34,547 nt of DNA, taken from NCBI GenBank assembly GCA_002696205.1, contig NZRL01000191.1, positions 1 to 34,547 on the forward strand, written 5' to 3'. Below the pieces are notes generated by a model. That model worked only from the letters and a program-made list of their open reading frames with translations, was not told the DNA's origin and made no database searches. The position numbers were made by a program, and so were the translations under genes. The stretch is from Rhodospirillaceae bacterium (GTDB taxonomy: Bacteria > Pseudomonadota > Alphaproteobacteria > Rhodospirillales > Casp-alpha2). The stretch's first letter is position 1; each line of letters begins with the position of its first letter. Of the stretch, positions 7,699 through 14,337 are shown in pieces.

Positions 7699-8939
7699 TC
7701 GCGTTCGATCACGAATTGGGCGACGTCGATCCGACCGGTGTCGAACCCGGCCTCGCAATATTTCAGGTAGTAATGCCACATCCGACGGAACCGTTCGTCG
7801 AAGCCCAGGCGTTCGATCTTGGGCCAGGCATCCAGGAAATCGGCATCCCATCGGCGCAGGGTCTCGGCATAGGACGGGCCGAAAAAGAACCGATCGGAAA
7901 TCGTCAGGCCGGATCCGTTCACGGCCGCTTCGAAGGCTCTGGGCCCCGGCAGCATGCCGCCCGGGAAGATGTAGCGCTGGATGAAGTCCGGGGTGCGGCG
8001 ATAGCTTTCGAAGGCGTCGTCGTCGATTGTGATGATCTGAAGACCGGCGCGCCCGCCGGGGGCCAAGCGGGCTTTCAGGGTGTCCAGGTAGACCGGCCAA
8101 TAGGCTTCGCCGACCGCTTCGAACATTTCGATCGAAGCAATCTTGTCGAACGTGCCTTCGACCGCGCGGTAATCCTGTATCCGGATATCGACCCGGTCGT
8201 CGAGCCGCAGCCGCCGCATGCGGTCCCGGGCGTAGGCGGCCTGTTCCGTGGATAGGGTCAGGCAGGTCACCTGGCAGCCGAAATCTCGGGCGGCGATTTC
8301 CGCGAAGCCGCCCCAGCCGCATCCGATCTCAAGCACATGATCGCCCGGCTGCAGGTCGAGCACCCGCGCCAGGCGTTCGTACTTGCGGTACTGCGCGTCG
8401 GCCATGGGCTCGTCGAAGGTTTCGAACAATGCCGATGAATAGGACATGGTCCCGTCCAGCCATTGTTCGTAAAACGCATTGCCCAGGTCGTAATGGGCGG
8501 CGATGTTTCGGCGGCTGCCGCGCGGCGTATTGGCGTGCAGCGCATGACGTATCCGGTTCAACAGGCGGACCGGCCAGGGCCGATGGAACAGTTCCGTCAT
8601 CGCATGATCGTTGCGCAGACCCAGGTCCAGCACCGCACCCAGGTCCGGGCTATCCCAATCTCCCGACATATATGCCTCGGCGACACCGATATCGCCGCCC
8701 AGGATCATCCGATTGACCAGACGCCAGTTGCGGATGCGGACGGTGGCCTCCGGCCCGGGGGTGTCTCCTTCGGCGGTGAACCGGGTGCCGTTCGGAAGCG
8801 TGACATGCAGACGCCCGACGCGCAGTTGCCCCAATGCCTGGTGCAGCATGCGTTCGCGGATGCCGGCACGCGCCCGGGGGGACGCGGGGTGCGTTGTCGG
8901 AATGGCGTCGGAAACGGATTTCAGGATGGTGTCGCTCAT
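7695..8939 (-). CDS. ufaM: Cyclopropane-fatty-acyl-phospholipid synthase family methyltransferase (UfaM-like)
   Basis: A 414-residue SAM-dependent methyltransferase. The SAM motif VLEIGCGWGGFAEIA lies about residues 200-214, with an upstream segment (NIAAHYDLGNAFYEQWLDGTMSYS) typical of cyclopropane-fatty-acid synthases acting on unsaturated phospholipid chains. The same family includes UfaM, which methylates cis-vaccenoyl chains as the first step of furan fatty acid synthesis in Rhodobacter sphaeroides. Because the UfaO- and UfaD-like genes lie directly upstream, I favour the methyltransferase role over true cyclopropane formation; sequence alone does not separate them. Its start lies 6 bases after the stop of the DUF1365 gene. 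Confidence 0.85.
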   Translation of the reverse strand: MSDTILKSVSDAIPTTHPASPRARAGIRERMLHQALGQLRVGRLHVTLPNGTRFTAEGDTPGPEATVRIRNWRLVNRMILGGDIGVAEAYMSGDWDSPDLGAVLDLGLRNDHAMTELFHRPWPVRLLNRIRHALHANTPRGSRRNIAAHYDLGNAFYEQWLDGTMSYSSALFETFDEPMADAQYRKYERLARVLDLQPGDHVLEIGCGWGGFAEIAARDFGCQVTCLTLSTEQAAYARDRMRRLRLDDRVDIRIQDYRAVEGTFDKIASIEMFEAVGEAYWPVYLDTLKARLAPGGRAGLQIITIDDDAFESYRRTPDFIQRYIFPGGMLPGPRAFEAAVNGSGLTISDRFFFGPSYAETLRRWDADFLDAWPKIERLGFDERFRRMWHYYLKYCEAGFDTGRIDVAQFVIERE

Positions 8940-8945
8940 GTCTCG

Positions 8946-9740
8946 CTAGGGTCCGGTCTTGTCGGTGGTTTGGATGCTGAACTGCACGGGGTTGGCGGTC
9001 GGCGAATGACGAAAGACGGGCAGACCCTTCAGCCAGAGCTTGAGCGCTTCCCAATGGATGCCCGCGATCACCTTCAGGGTCAGCAGGGGAAACCGCATCA
9101 GGATGTGGCGCAGGCCGGCTTCGGAAAACGGCCGGCGGCTGCCCGCGAAGGAGGCGGCCAGCAACAGGCCCTCCGCATCTTCCTGGCGGATCGCGATACG
9201 GACGTCTTCGCTCGGCGGCACGATGCGGAAATGATAGGTCGTGTCCATGGCGATGAAGGGCGAGACGTATAGTTCCTTGTCGCAGGACTGGCGGATGACC
9301 GGCCGCGCCGCATCGTCGACCGGGATCACGTAGGTATGGCGTTCCTTATATGTGTTGCAGACCTCGTAAAGGATCGCCGAAAGGTCGCCCGACCGCCGGT
9401 AGCAGAAAAAAACGCTCAGCGGATTGAACGCGTAGCCGAAAATCCGGGGATAGCAAAGCAGGCGGATCGCCCCGCCGTCCGGCTCGATCCCGGCCTGGCG
9501 CAGCCGGCTTTCGACCCAGGGGCGCAGCGGCGTGCCGTCCGTCGGCCCGTGGTCACGGTCATAGAACGCGAGCGGCGCAAACCGGTTGTATCCGAACAGG
9601 CGCGATCGTTCCGCCAGGCCCGGCAATTCGTCCAGGTCCAGCAGCATGGACGCCACGGTATAGCGAAGCCGATGCACCCGCGGGCGCTTGCGCTGATGGA
9701 CGACGTCGCCCTGATAGATGGCGGAGGTCAGGGTCGTCAT
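8946..9740 (-). CDS. ufaO: DUF1365 family protein, UfaO-like furan fatty acid oxygenation protein
   Basis: A 264-residue DUF1365 protein with AIYQGDVVHQRKRPRVHRL at the N-terminus and YPRIFGYAFNPLSVFFCY near the middle, both hallmarks of the family; the many His and Tyr residues could bind a metal. DUF1365 includes UfaO of Rhodobacter, predicted to place an O2-derived oxygen into the methylated diene to close the furan ring. The start ATG 9740 overlaps the stop of the flavin enzyme upstream (ATGA). The open frame extends further but into that gene. Function assignment is by family and gene order. Confidence 0.82.
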   Translation of the reverse strand: MTTLTSAIYQGDVVHQRKRPRVHRLRYTVASMLLDLDELPGLAERSRLFGYNRFAPLAFYDRDHGPTDGTPLRPWVESRLRQAGIEPDGGAIRLLCYPRIFGYAFNPLSVFFCYRRSGDLSAILYEVCNTYKERHTYVIPVDDAARPVIRQSCDKELYVSPFIAMDTTYHFRIVPPSEDVRIAIRQEDAEGLLLAASFAGSRRPFSEAGLRHILMRFPLLTLKVIAGIHWEALKLWLKGLPVFRHSPTANPVQFSIQTTDKTGP

Positions 9741-11101
9741 TGCGCGGCGGCCCCGACGTTCGGGGCGATGGATATCCGCCCGTTTTCGTTCTCGACCTGC
9801 CAGGGGCGGCGCAATTGCCCCAGTTGTTCGGCGACGGCGAGACCCGATTGCAGGGCGTCTTCGTGAAAGCCGTAGCCGAAATAACTGCCGCAGTACCAGG
9901 TTCGGCGATATCCCTGCAGCGACCATAGGCGTTCCTGCGACCGCAGGGCGGCCGTGTCGAAAAACGGATGGGTGTAGGTGAAGTCGCGCAACAGGGTGCC
10001 GGGCGCCGGTTCGCGCACCGGGTTCAGGGTCACGAACAGGGGATGGGCGGGATCCAGACCTTGCAATTGGTTCATCCAATAGGTGACGCAAAGCGGGGCC
10101 GTATCCGCCCCGGCCCCCGCGTTCTTGGCGCCTGCGATGAAATTCCAGCTGGACCAGACCCGGCGGCGTTTCGGCATCAGGGTCGCGTCGGTATGCAGCA
10201 CCGCGCGATTTTCCGTATAGGTCCAAGCGCCCAGAAGATCGGTTTCGATCACATCCCGGTCGCGCAGCATCTCGCGCGTTTCATCGGCATGGGCGGCCAT
10301 GACGACATGATCGAAGGTCCGGCATTCGCCGTCGTTGGCGACGACCAGGACCTTGCCGGGGAAGCGCGTCACTTCCTTCACGCCGCCGTAGACGATGCGG
10401 TCGCGATACGGTTCGGTCAGGCGTTTGACGTATTCCCGGGATCCGCCGTCGACCGTGCGCCATTGCGGGCGGTCGACCAGGTTCAGCAATCCGTGGCTGA
10501 CGAAAAAGCGGATGAAGGCGGCCGCCGGATAGGCGCGCATTTCCTCTGCCGTCGTCGACCAGATGGCGGCCCCCATCGGCAGCAGGTGGTCCTCGATGAA
10601 GGCGGCGCTGTATCCGTTGGCGGCGAGATAGTCGCCCAGGCTGATCTCCGCCGCGGCAATGTCGTCCAGGAACCTGGGGGCGTCCCGATAGAAGCGCAGC
10701 AGATCGCGCACCATCCGCCAGAACCGGGGGCGCAGGATATTGCGCCGCTGTCCCAGCAGGCCGTTCAGGTCCGTTCCCGCGTACTCCAGATTGCCGTTCC
10801 CCAGGGACGCGGCGAAGGACATGTCGCTGTCCTTGGTCCGCACACCCAGATGATCGAACAGGGCCGTCAGGTTCGGGTAGGTGCGTTCGTTATAGACGAT
10901 GAACCCCGTGTCGACCGGGATGGGACCCGCCGCCGTCGGCGCGTCGACCGTATTGGAGTGGCCGCCGGGCCGGGGTTCTTTTTCATAAACCGTGACGTTA
11001 TGCCCCTGGTTCAACAGCCAGGCCGCCGACATGCCGGCGATCCCGGTGCCGATCACGGCGATGTTCAATCGGTGGCCCCTTGGTGCCGGACTGTCGAACA
11101 T
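9737..11101 (-). CDS. ufaD: FAD-dependent amine oxidase family protein, UfaD-like fatty acid desaturase
   Basis: A 454-residue flavoprotein. The dinucleotide-binding motif AVIGTGIAGMSAAWLL (about 15-30) is followed by the E-K..R.GGHS flavin segment. The family (NAD(P)-binding amine oxidase-like, related to phytoene desaturases) includes UfaD, which desaturates the methylated acyl chain to a conjugated diene. I set the start at ATG 11101 since AAGGGGG stands 4 bases before it; a further ATG at 11134 lacks such a site. First gene of the five-gene operon ufaD-ufaO-ufaM-MFS-DUF3833, divergent from the sigma factor gene, with a TGATCC-N18-TAAAGA element about 60-90 bases upstream. Confidence 0.85.
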   Translation of the reverse strand: MFDSPAPRGHRLNIAVIGTGIAGMSAAWLLNQGHNVTVYEKEPRPGGHSNTVDAPTAAGPIPVDTGFIVYNERTYPNLTALFDHLGVRTKDSDMSFAASLGNGNLEYAGTDLNGLLGQRRNILRPRFWRMVRDLLRFYRDAPRFLDDIAAAEISLGDYLAANGYSAAFIEDHLLPMGAAIWSTTAEEMRAYPAAAFIRFFVSHGLLNLVDRPQWRTVDGGSREYVKRLTEPYRDRIVYGGVKEVTRFPGKVLVVANDGECRTFDHVVMAAHADETREMLRDRDVIETDLLGAWTYTENRAVLHTDATLMPKRRRVWSSWNFIAGAKNAGAGADTAPLCVTYWMNQLQGLDPAHPLFVTLNPVREPAPGTLLRDFTYTHPFFDTAALRSQERLWSLQGYRRTWYCGSYFGYGFHEDALQSGLAVAEQLGQLRRPWQVENENGRISIAPNVGAAAQ

Positions 11102-11163
11102 GTTTCCCCCTTGGCCTCGACGCGCCCGTTTCAAAACGGGGCGTGATTGTTGCGCGGTCTATG

Positions 11164-11193
11164 TCTTTACGCTGCGCGGACGGGATCGGATCA
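11164..11193 (-). promoter_or_regulatory. Candidate RpoE promoter for the ufaD operon
   Basis: Read on the minus strand, TGATCC (11188-11193) and TAAAGA (11164-11169) are separated by 18 bases. Transcription would start near 11157, giving a leader of roughly 55 bases before ATG 11101. TGATCC is the -35 box recalled for Rhodobacter sphaeroides RpoE promoters. Confidence 0.6.
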
Positions 11194-11221
11194 CCGGCGG
11201 ATGAATTATTTCCGGCGGCGG

Positions 11222-11252
11222 TGATCCGGCCCGGGACACCCCCCCGTAGAAA
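11222..11252 (+). promoter_or_regulatory. Candidate autoregulatory RpoE promoter of the sigma/anti-sigma operon
   Basis: TGATCC at 11222-11227 is followed after 19 bases by TAGAAA at 11247-11252. It is divergent from the ufaD promoter element 28 bases away and has the same -35 box. If used, the transcript starts near 11259, past the in-frame ATG at 11257, which argues for the later sigma factor start chosen here. Confidence 0.55.
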
Positions 11253-11379
11253 CCGCATGGATGGATATTTGGCCGTCGATCGTGCAGGCTTGTCGGACGA
11301 GGTGGACCGGCGGCGTTCTGCACGCCCTGCGGTCAGCGGCCAGTGGGGCTTCGCGCCGAAGCGAGACCGGGGAGAAGCA

Positions 11380-11922
11380 TTGGACTCGATGGATCAATTG
11401 CTCGTCGCGGTGGCAACGACGCGGGACCGTGCGGCCTTTCGCGAGCTGTTCGATTACTTCGCGCCCCGGATCAAGTCGTTCCTCATGCGCCAGGGCCTGG
11501 ATGCTCAGGCGGCCGAGGACGTGGTCCAGGAAGCCATGGTCCGCGTGTGGCAAAAAGCCCATCAGTACGATCCGGCCAAGGCGCGGGCCTCGACTTGGAT
11601 GTTCACCATCGCCCGAAATCTGCGCGTCGATTTCCTGCGTAAGAGCAAGCGGCCGGAGCCGAATGCAGATGACCCGGCGCTCGTCCCCGATGCCCAGCCG
11701 GGTGGCTTTGCCCTGGCGGCCCAGGCGCAGGACGCGGCCCGCCTGAAGGCCGCGCTCGGCGATTTGCCGGATGAACAACGGGTGGTTTTGGAATTGTCGT
11801 TTTTCGAAGAAATGCCGCATCCCGAAATCGCCGAACACCTGGGGATTCCCCTGGGCACCGTGAAGTCCCGGATACGGTTGGCGTTGAAACGCGTCCGGTC
11901 CGAGCTTGGAGAAGACAAATGA
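11380..11922 (+). CDS. rpoE: ECF sigma factor RpoE (ECF11, singlet-oxygen type)
   Basis: A group IV sigma factor of about 180 residues. Region 2 is seen in FRELFDYFAPRIKSFLMRQG, QAAEDVVQEAMVRVWQKAHQYD and TWMFTIARNLRVDFLR; region 4 in LPDEQRVVLELSFFEEMPHPEIAEHLGIPLGTVKSRIRLALKRVR. The YFAPRIKSFLMRQG segment is typical of the ChrR-controlled ECF11 group. The start is uncertain: TTG 11380 has GGGGAG 5 bases upstream and fits the known protein length; ATG 11389 is the alternative, and ATG 11257 lies at the predicted transcription start. It overlaps chrR by 4 bp. In Rhodobacter this sigma factor drives the response to singlet oxygen and organic peroxides. Confidence 0.9.
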   Translation: MDSMDQLLVAVATTRDRAAFRELFDYFAPRIKSFLMRQGLDAQAAEDVVQEAMVRVWQKAHQYDPAKARASTWMFTIARNLRVDFLRKSKRPEPNADDPALVPDAQPGGFALAAQAQDAARLKAALGDLPDEQRVVLELSFFEEMPHPEIAEHLGIPLGTVKSRIRLALKRVRSELGEDK

Positions 11923-12581
11923 CCATCACCCATCACCCGAGCGAAGAATTGCTGTTGGATTACGCCGCTGGCGGTCTGTCCGAATCCTGGAGCCTGGCGA
12001 TTGCGACTCATTTGGCGCTCTGCCCGGCGTGCCGGCGCGAGGTCGCCCGCTTGGAAGCGGTCGGGGGCGGGCTGGTCGACGGGGTCGAGCCGGCGGCCTG
12101 TTCCGACGGCATGTTCGACGCCGTGATGGCGCGTCTGTTTGACGACGATGACACGCCGTCGGCCGTCGCGTCGCCGCCTTCGGTCCCGCCCGCGGCGGCG
12201 CCGGTTCTGCCGGAACCGCTGCGCGGGTATATCGGCGCCGACCTGGACGGCATGGCGTGGCAGCGCCTCGGCCTTGGCGCGTATCAATATCTGATCGAAA
12301 CGGACGACGGCGCGACGGCGCGGTTGCTGCGCATTCCGGCGGGCCGCCCGGTGCCCGAACATACCCATCAGGGCCAGGAATTGACGCTGGTGCTGCGCGG
12401 TGCGTTTTCCGACACCACCGGTCACTACGGTGCCGGCGATTTCCAGGAAGCGGACGAACACCTCGCCCATAAACCACATGCGGCGCCGGGCGAGGATTGC
12501 ATCTGTTTGGCGATCACCGATGCGCCGCTGCGGTTTAAAAGCCTGGCCGCGCGGGTGGTGCAACCGTTCCTGGGGATTTGA
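11919..12581 (+). CDS. chrR: ChrR-type zinc anti-sigma factor with C-terminal cupin
   Basis: A 220-residue ZAS-family anti-sigma factor. The N-terminal zinc site is intact: His6, His31, Cys35 and Cys38 (H..LCPAC), at the same residue numbers as in Rhodobacter ChrR. A Pro/Ala linker (about 80-100) leads to a ChrR cupin domain with His148, His150 and Glu154 (EHTHQGQE) and His184 as likely metal ligands. The ZAS domain holds RpoE inactive; the cupin is needed for release on singlet oxygen or peroxide. Start ATG overlaps the rpoE stop (ATGA), so the pair is co-translated. Confidence 0.93.
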   Translation: MTITHHPSEELLLDYAAGGLSESWSLAIATHLALCPACRREVARLEAVGGGLVDGVEPAACSDGMFDAVMARLFDDDDTPSAVASPPSVPPAAAPVLPEPLRGYIGADLDGMAWQRLGLGAYQYLIETDDGATARLLRIPAGRPVPEHTHQGQELTLVLRGAFSDTTGHYGAGDFQEADEHLAHKPHAAPGEDCICLAITDAPLRFKSLAARVVQPFLGI

Positions 12582-12641
12582 CCTCGGGTCCGCGATTCCG
12601 GCGGAGCGCCCTATTTTAGAGATGCCAAATCTATTTCCCGC

Positions 12642-12671
12642 TTGACAGGTGTACAACCGGCCCTGTCATAT
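12642..12671 (+). promoter_or_regulatory. Sigma-70-type promoter before the rhodanese gene
   Basis: TTGACA at 12642-12647 with TCATAT at 12666-12671 after 18 bases, in a locally AT-rich stretch of the 190-bp gap between chrR and the rhodanese gene. A perfect -35 box is unusual in this genome's visible sequence and suggests strong constitutive expression. The leader to ATG 12772 is about 95 bases. Nothing else is seen in this gap. Confidence 0.55.
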
Positions 12672-12771
12672 TCGTTAATTATAAAATGAATGCCGGGCTG
12701 TCGTCCGCGTCCCTCGCCGAGGGGCCGGCGGCGGGTAAAACCCGGTGGACTGGAGGAAAGGAAACATCCCT

Positions 12772-13392
12772 ATGAAACGATTGATGATTGCGGCACTCGT
12801 CCTGGGCGCGGCCTTGGCGGCCTATCTGCCGGGCACGGCCCGCGCCGACGACGACAAGCTCGAGGTCAAGATCAACGGCCGCATGCCGACCGTTACCGTA
12901 CCCACGGCGGACGGCCCGGTGAAGATCATGCGCAACCAGGATACCGCCAACACCATTCATCCCGATTACGCCAAGACGTCGCGCAAATGCCCGCCGTTCT
13001 GCGTTCAGCCGATGCAAGTGGCGCCCGGCGTGACCACCGTCGGCGAGGTCGAACTGCTGGAATTCGCCAAGGAGGGCGGCAAGCTGATCGATGGGCGGAC
13101 CGAGAACTGGCACCTCAAGGGCACGATCCCCGGCGCCATCAACATGCCCTACAACCAGATGGCCGAACGGCTGGACGAAATCGGCTGCACCCGCGGCGCC
13201 GACAAGAAATGGGACTGCGCCAAGGCGGAAAAGGTTCTGTTGTTCTGCAACGGCCCCTGGTGCGGCCAGTCGCCGATGGCGATCAAGGCCATGCTCCGCG
13301 AAGGCTATCCGGCGGACAAGATCTTCTATTACCGGGGCGGCATGCAGGCCTGGCACATCCTGGGCCTGACCGTGGTCGAAGGCACCTTCTGA
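12772..13392 (+). CDS. Exported rhodanese-like domain protein
   Basis: A 206-residue protein with a signal peptide (hydrophobic residues 4-18, cleavage likely after ARA near 25). The mature N-terminal part carries a Cys pair in KCPPFCVQPM, and the rhodanese domain follows: KLIDGRTENWHLKGTIPGAINMPY and the loop LLFCNGPWCGQSPMAI, whose first Cys is the expected persulfide nucleophile. It is therefore a likely periplasmic sulfurtransferase or redox protein. I chose ATG 12772 since GGAGGAAAGGA lies upstream and the next residues form the signal. It stands alone between its promoter and a strong GC hairpin, facing the tonB cluster. The link to copper handling is only by position. Confidence 0.85.
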   Translation: MKRLMIAALVLGAALAAYLPGTARADDDKLEVKINGRMPTVTVPTADGPVKIMRNQDTANTIHPDYAKTSRKCPPFCVQPMQVAPGVTTVGEVELLEFAKEGGKLIDGRTENWHLKGTIPGAINMPYNQMAERLDEIGCTRGADKKWDCAKAEKVLLFCNGPWCGQSPMAIKAMLREGYPADKIFYYRGGMQAWHILGLTVVEGTF

Positions 13393-13410
13393 CCCGACGT
13401 CGCGGACGGA

Positions 13411-13446
13411 AGGGGCCCCGTCGGACCCCACACGGTGGGGCCCCAG
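13411..13446. terminator. GC-rich hairpin between convergent genes
   Basis: CCCCAC (13426-13431), loop ACG, GTGGGG (13435-13440), nested in flanking GGGGCCCC blocks at 13412-13419 and 13437-13444 that can form an alternative outer pairing. There is no U-tract, so termination may need Rho or be weak. It sits between the stops of the rhodanese gene and tonB and could serve both. Confidence 0.55.
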
Positions 13447-13449
13447 CCG

Positions 13450-14337
13450 TCACGACCGGTTCAAGGCGAACCGGATCGGAACCTTGACCGTTCCGGCGAT
13501 GGGCTGTCCGCCGCGCGTGGCGGGCAGGAAGCGCCAGGCCCGTACGGCGCGGACGGCCGCCTGATCGAAGGCCGCGATGCCGGAAGACCGGCTGACCGAA
13601 ATCTCCGACGGACGCCCCTTCGGCGTCACCCGAACCCGCAAAAGAACGAGCCCTTCACGGCCCCGACGCAATTCGCTGCGCGGATAGGCGGGGGCGGGAT
13701 TGGCGAGGTAGTCAGGGAACGTTGCGGCTTTCTCGAACAGGCCTGTATCGGCGGGACCGACCGGGCCCGCTTTGCCGCCCGGCAAAGCCGCCGTTTGCGG
13801 TGTCGGCGCGGGCGCGGGTGCCGTCGGCGGTGAAGACGTCGGCGGACTGGCGGCCTTCTTTGTGTGCTGAGGTGCATTCCGTTCGGGCCGCGCCGGTGGT
13901 TGCACGGCGGCAAGACGCGGCTGCGGGGTTTCGATGACTTCGACCGCATCAACCGTCTCCACGGCCTCGACCTCCGGGACGGGCTCCGGAGCCACCGGGA
14001 TTTCCGAAACCGGGGCCTCTGTGGGGGGCGGCATCTCGGCAATCGGCTCGGCCGCGACGGTTTCGATGCTTTCGACCGGTGCTTCGACCTCGATGGGCGC
14101 GGCCGGCGGCAATGGCTGGACTGCCGGATCCGGGACGATGGTTACGTAAAGCGGTTGTTCGCCGGGCGCCAGGCCGGGCAGGGGGACGGGCTCCGTCCCC
14201 CCGCCGCCGCCGCCCGCCAGAAACCAGGCGATGACGGCGGCGTGCAGGGCCACGGACCAGACACCGAACAAGGGCGCGGCCGGGGCCGGGCCGATGGCCC
14301 GGGGACGAAGATCGCCGAGGGTCTCAGAAAGTTGCAT
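13450..14337 (-). CDS. tonB: TonB family energy transducer
   Basis: A 295-residue TonB. One N-terminal membrane segment (about 24-40, ending in a glycine run) is followed by a long Pro/Glu/Val-rich periplasmic spacer (about 50-190) and a C-terminal TonB domain: NPAPAYPRSELRRGREGLVLLRVRVTPKGRP and AVRAVRAWRFLPATRGG. It couples the ExbBD proton motor to outer-membrane receptors; exbB and exbD are not in this window. Its start lies inside the last codons of the receptor gene (14 bp overlap), so it is very likely dedicated to that receptor. Confidence 0.92.
   Translation of the reverse strand: MQLSETLGDLRPRAIGPAPAAPLFGVWSVALHAAVIAWFLAGGGGGGTEPVPLPGLAPGEQPLYVTIVPDPAVQPLPPAAPIEVEAPVESIETVAAEPIAEMPPPTEAPVSEIPVAPEPVPEVEAVETVDAVEVIETPQPRLAAVQPPARPERNAPQHTKKAASPPTSSPPTAPAPAPTPQTAALPGGKAGPVGPADTGLFEKAATFPDYLANPAPAYPRSELRRGREGLVLLRVRVTPKGRPSEISVSRSSGIAAFDQAAVRAVRAWRFLPATRGGQPIAGTVKVPIRFALNRS

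Noticed and set aside
7699-8322. MFS protein extended to 655 residues
   Set aside because: The extra 208 codons overlap the methyltransferase gene in another phase and are Arg/Pro-rich; the ATG at 7698 begins a normal 447-residue transporter.
11257-11379. Longer RpoE starting at ATG 11257
   Set aside because: The ATG lies at the predicted transcription start of the RpoE-type promoter, has no ribosome site, and the added 41 residues do not resemble ECF11 sigma factors. A start at 11380 or 11389 gives the family's length.
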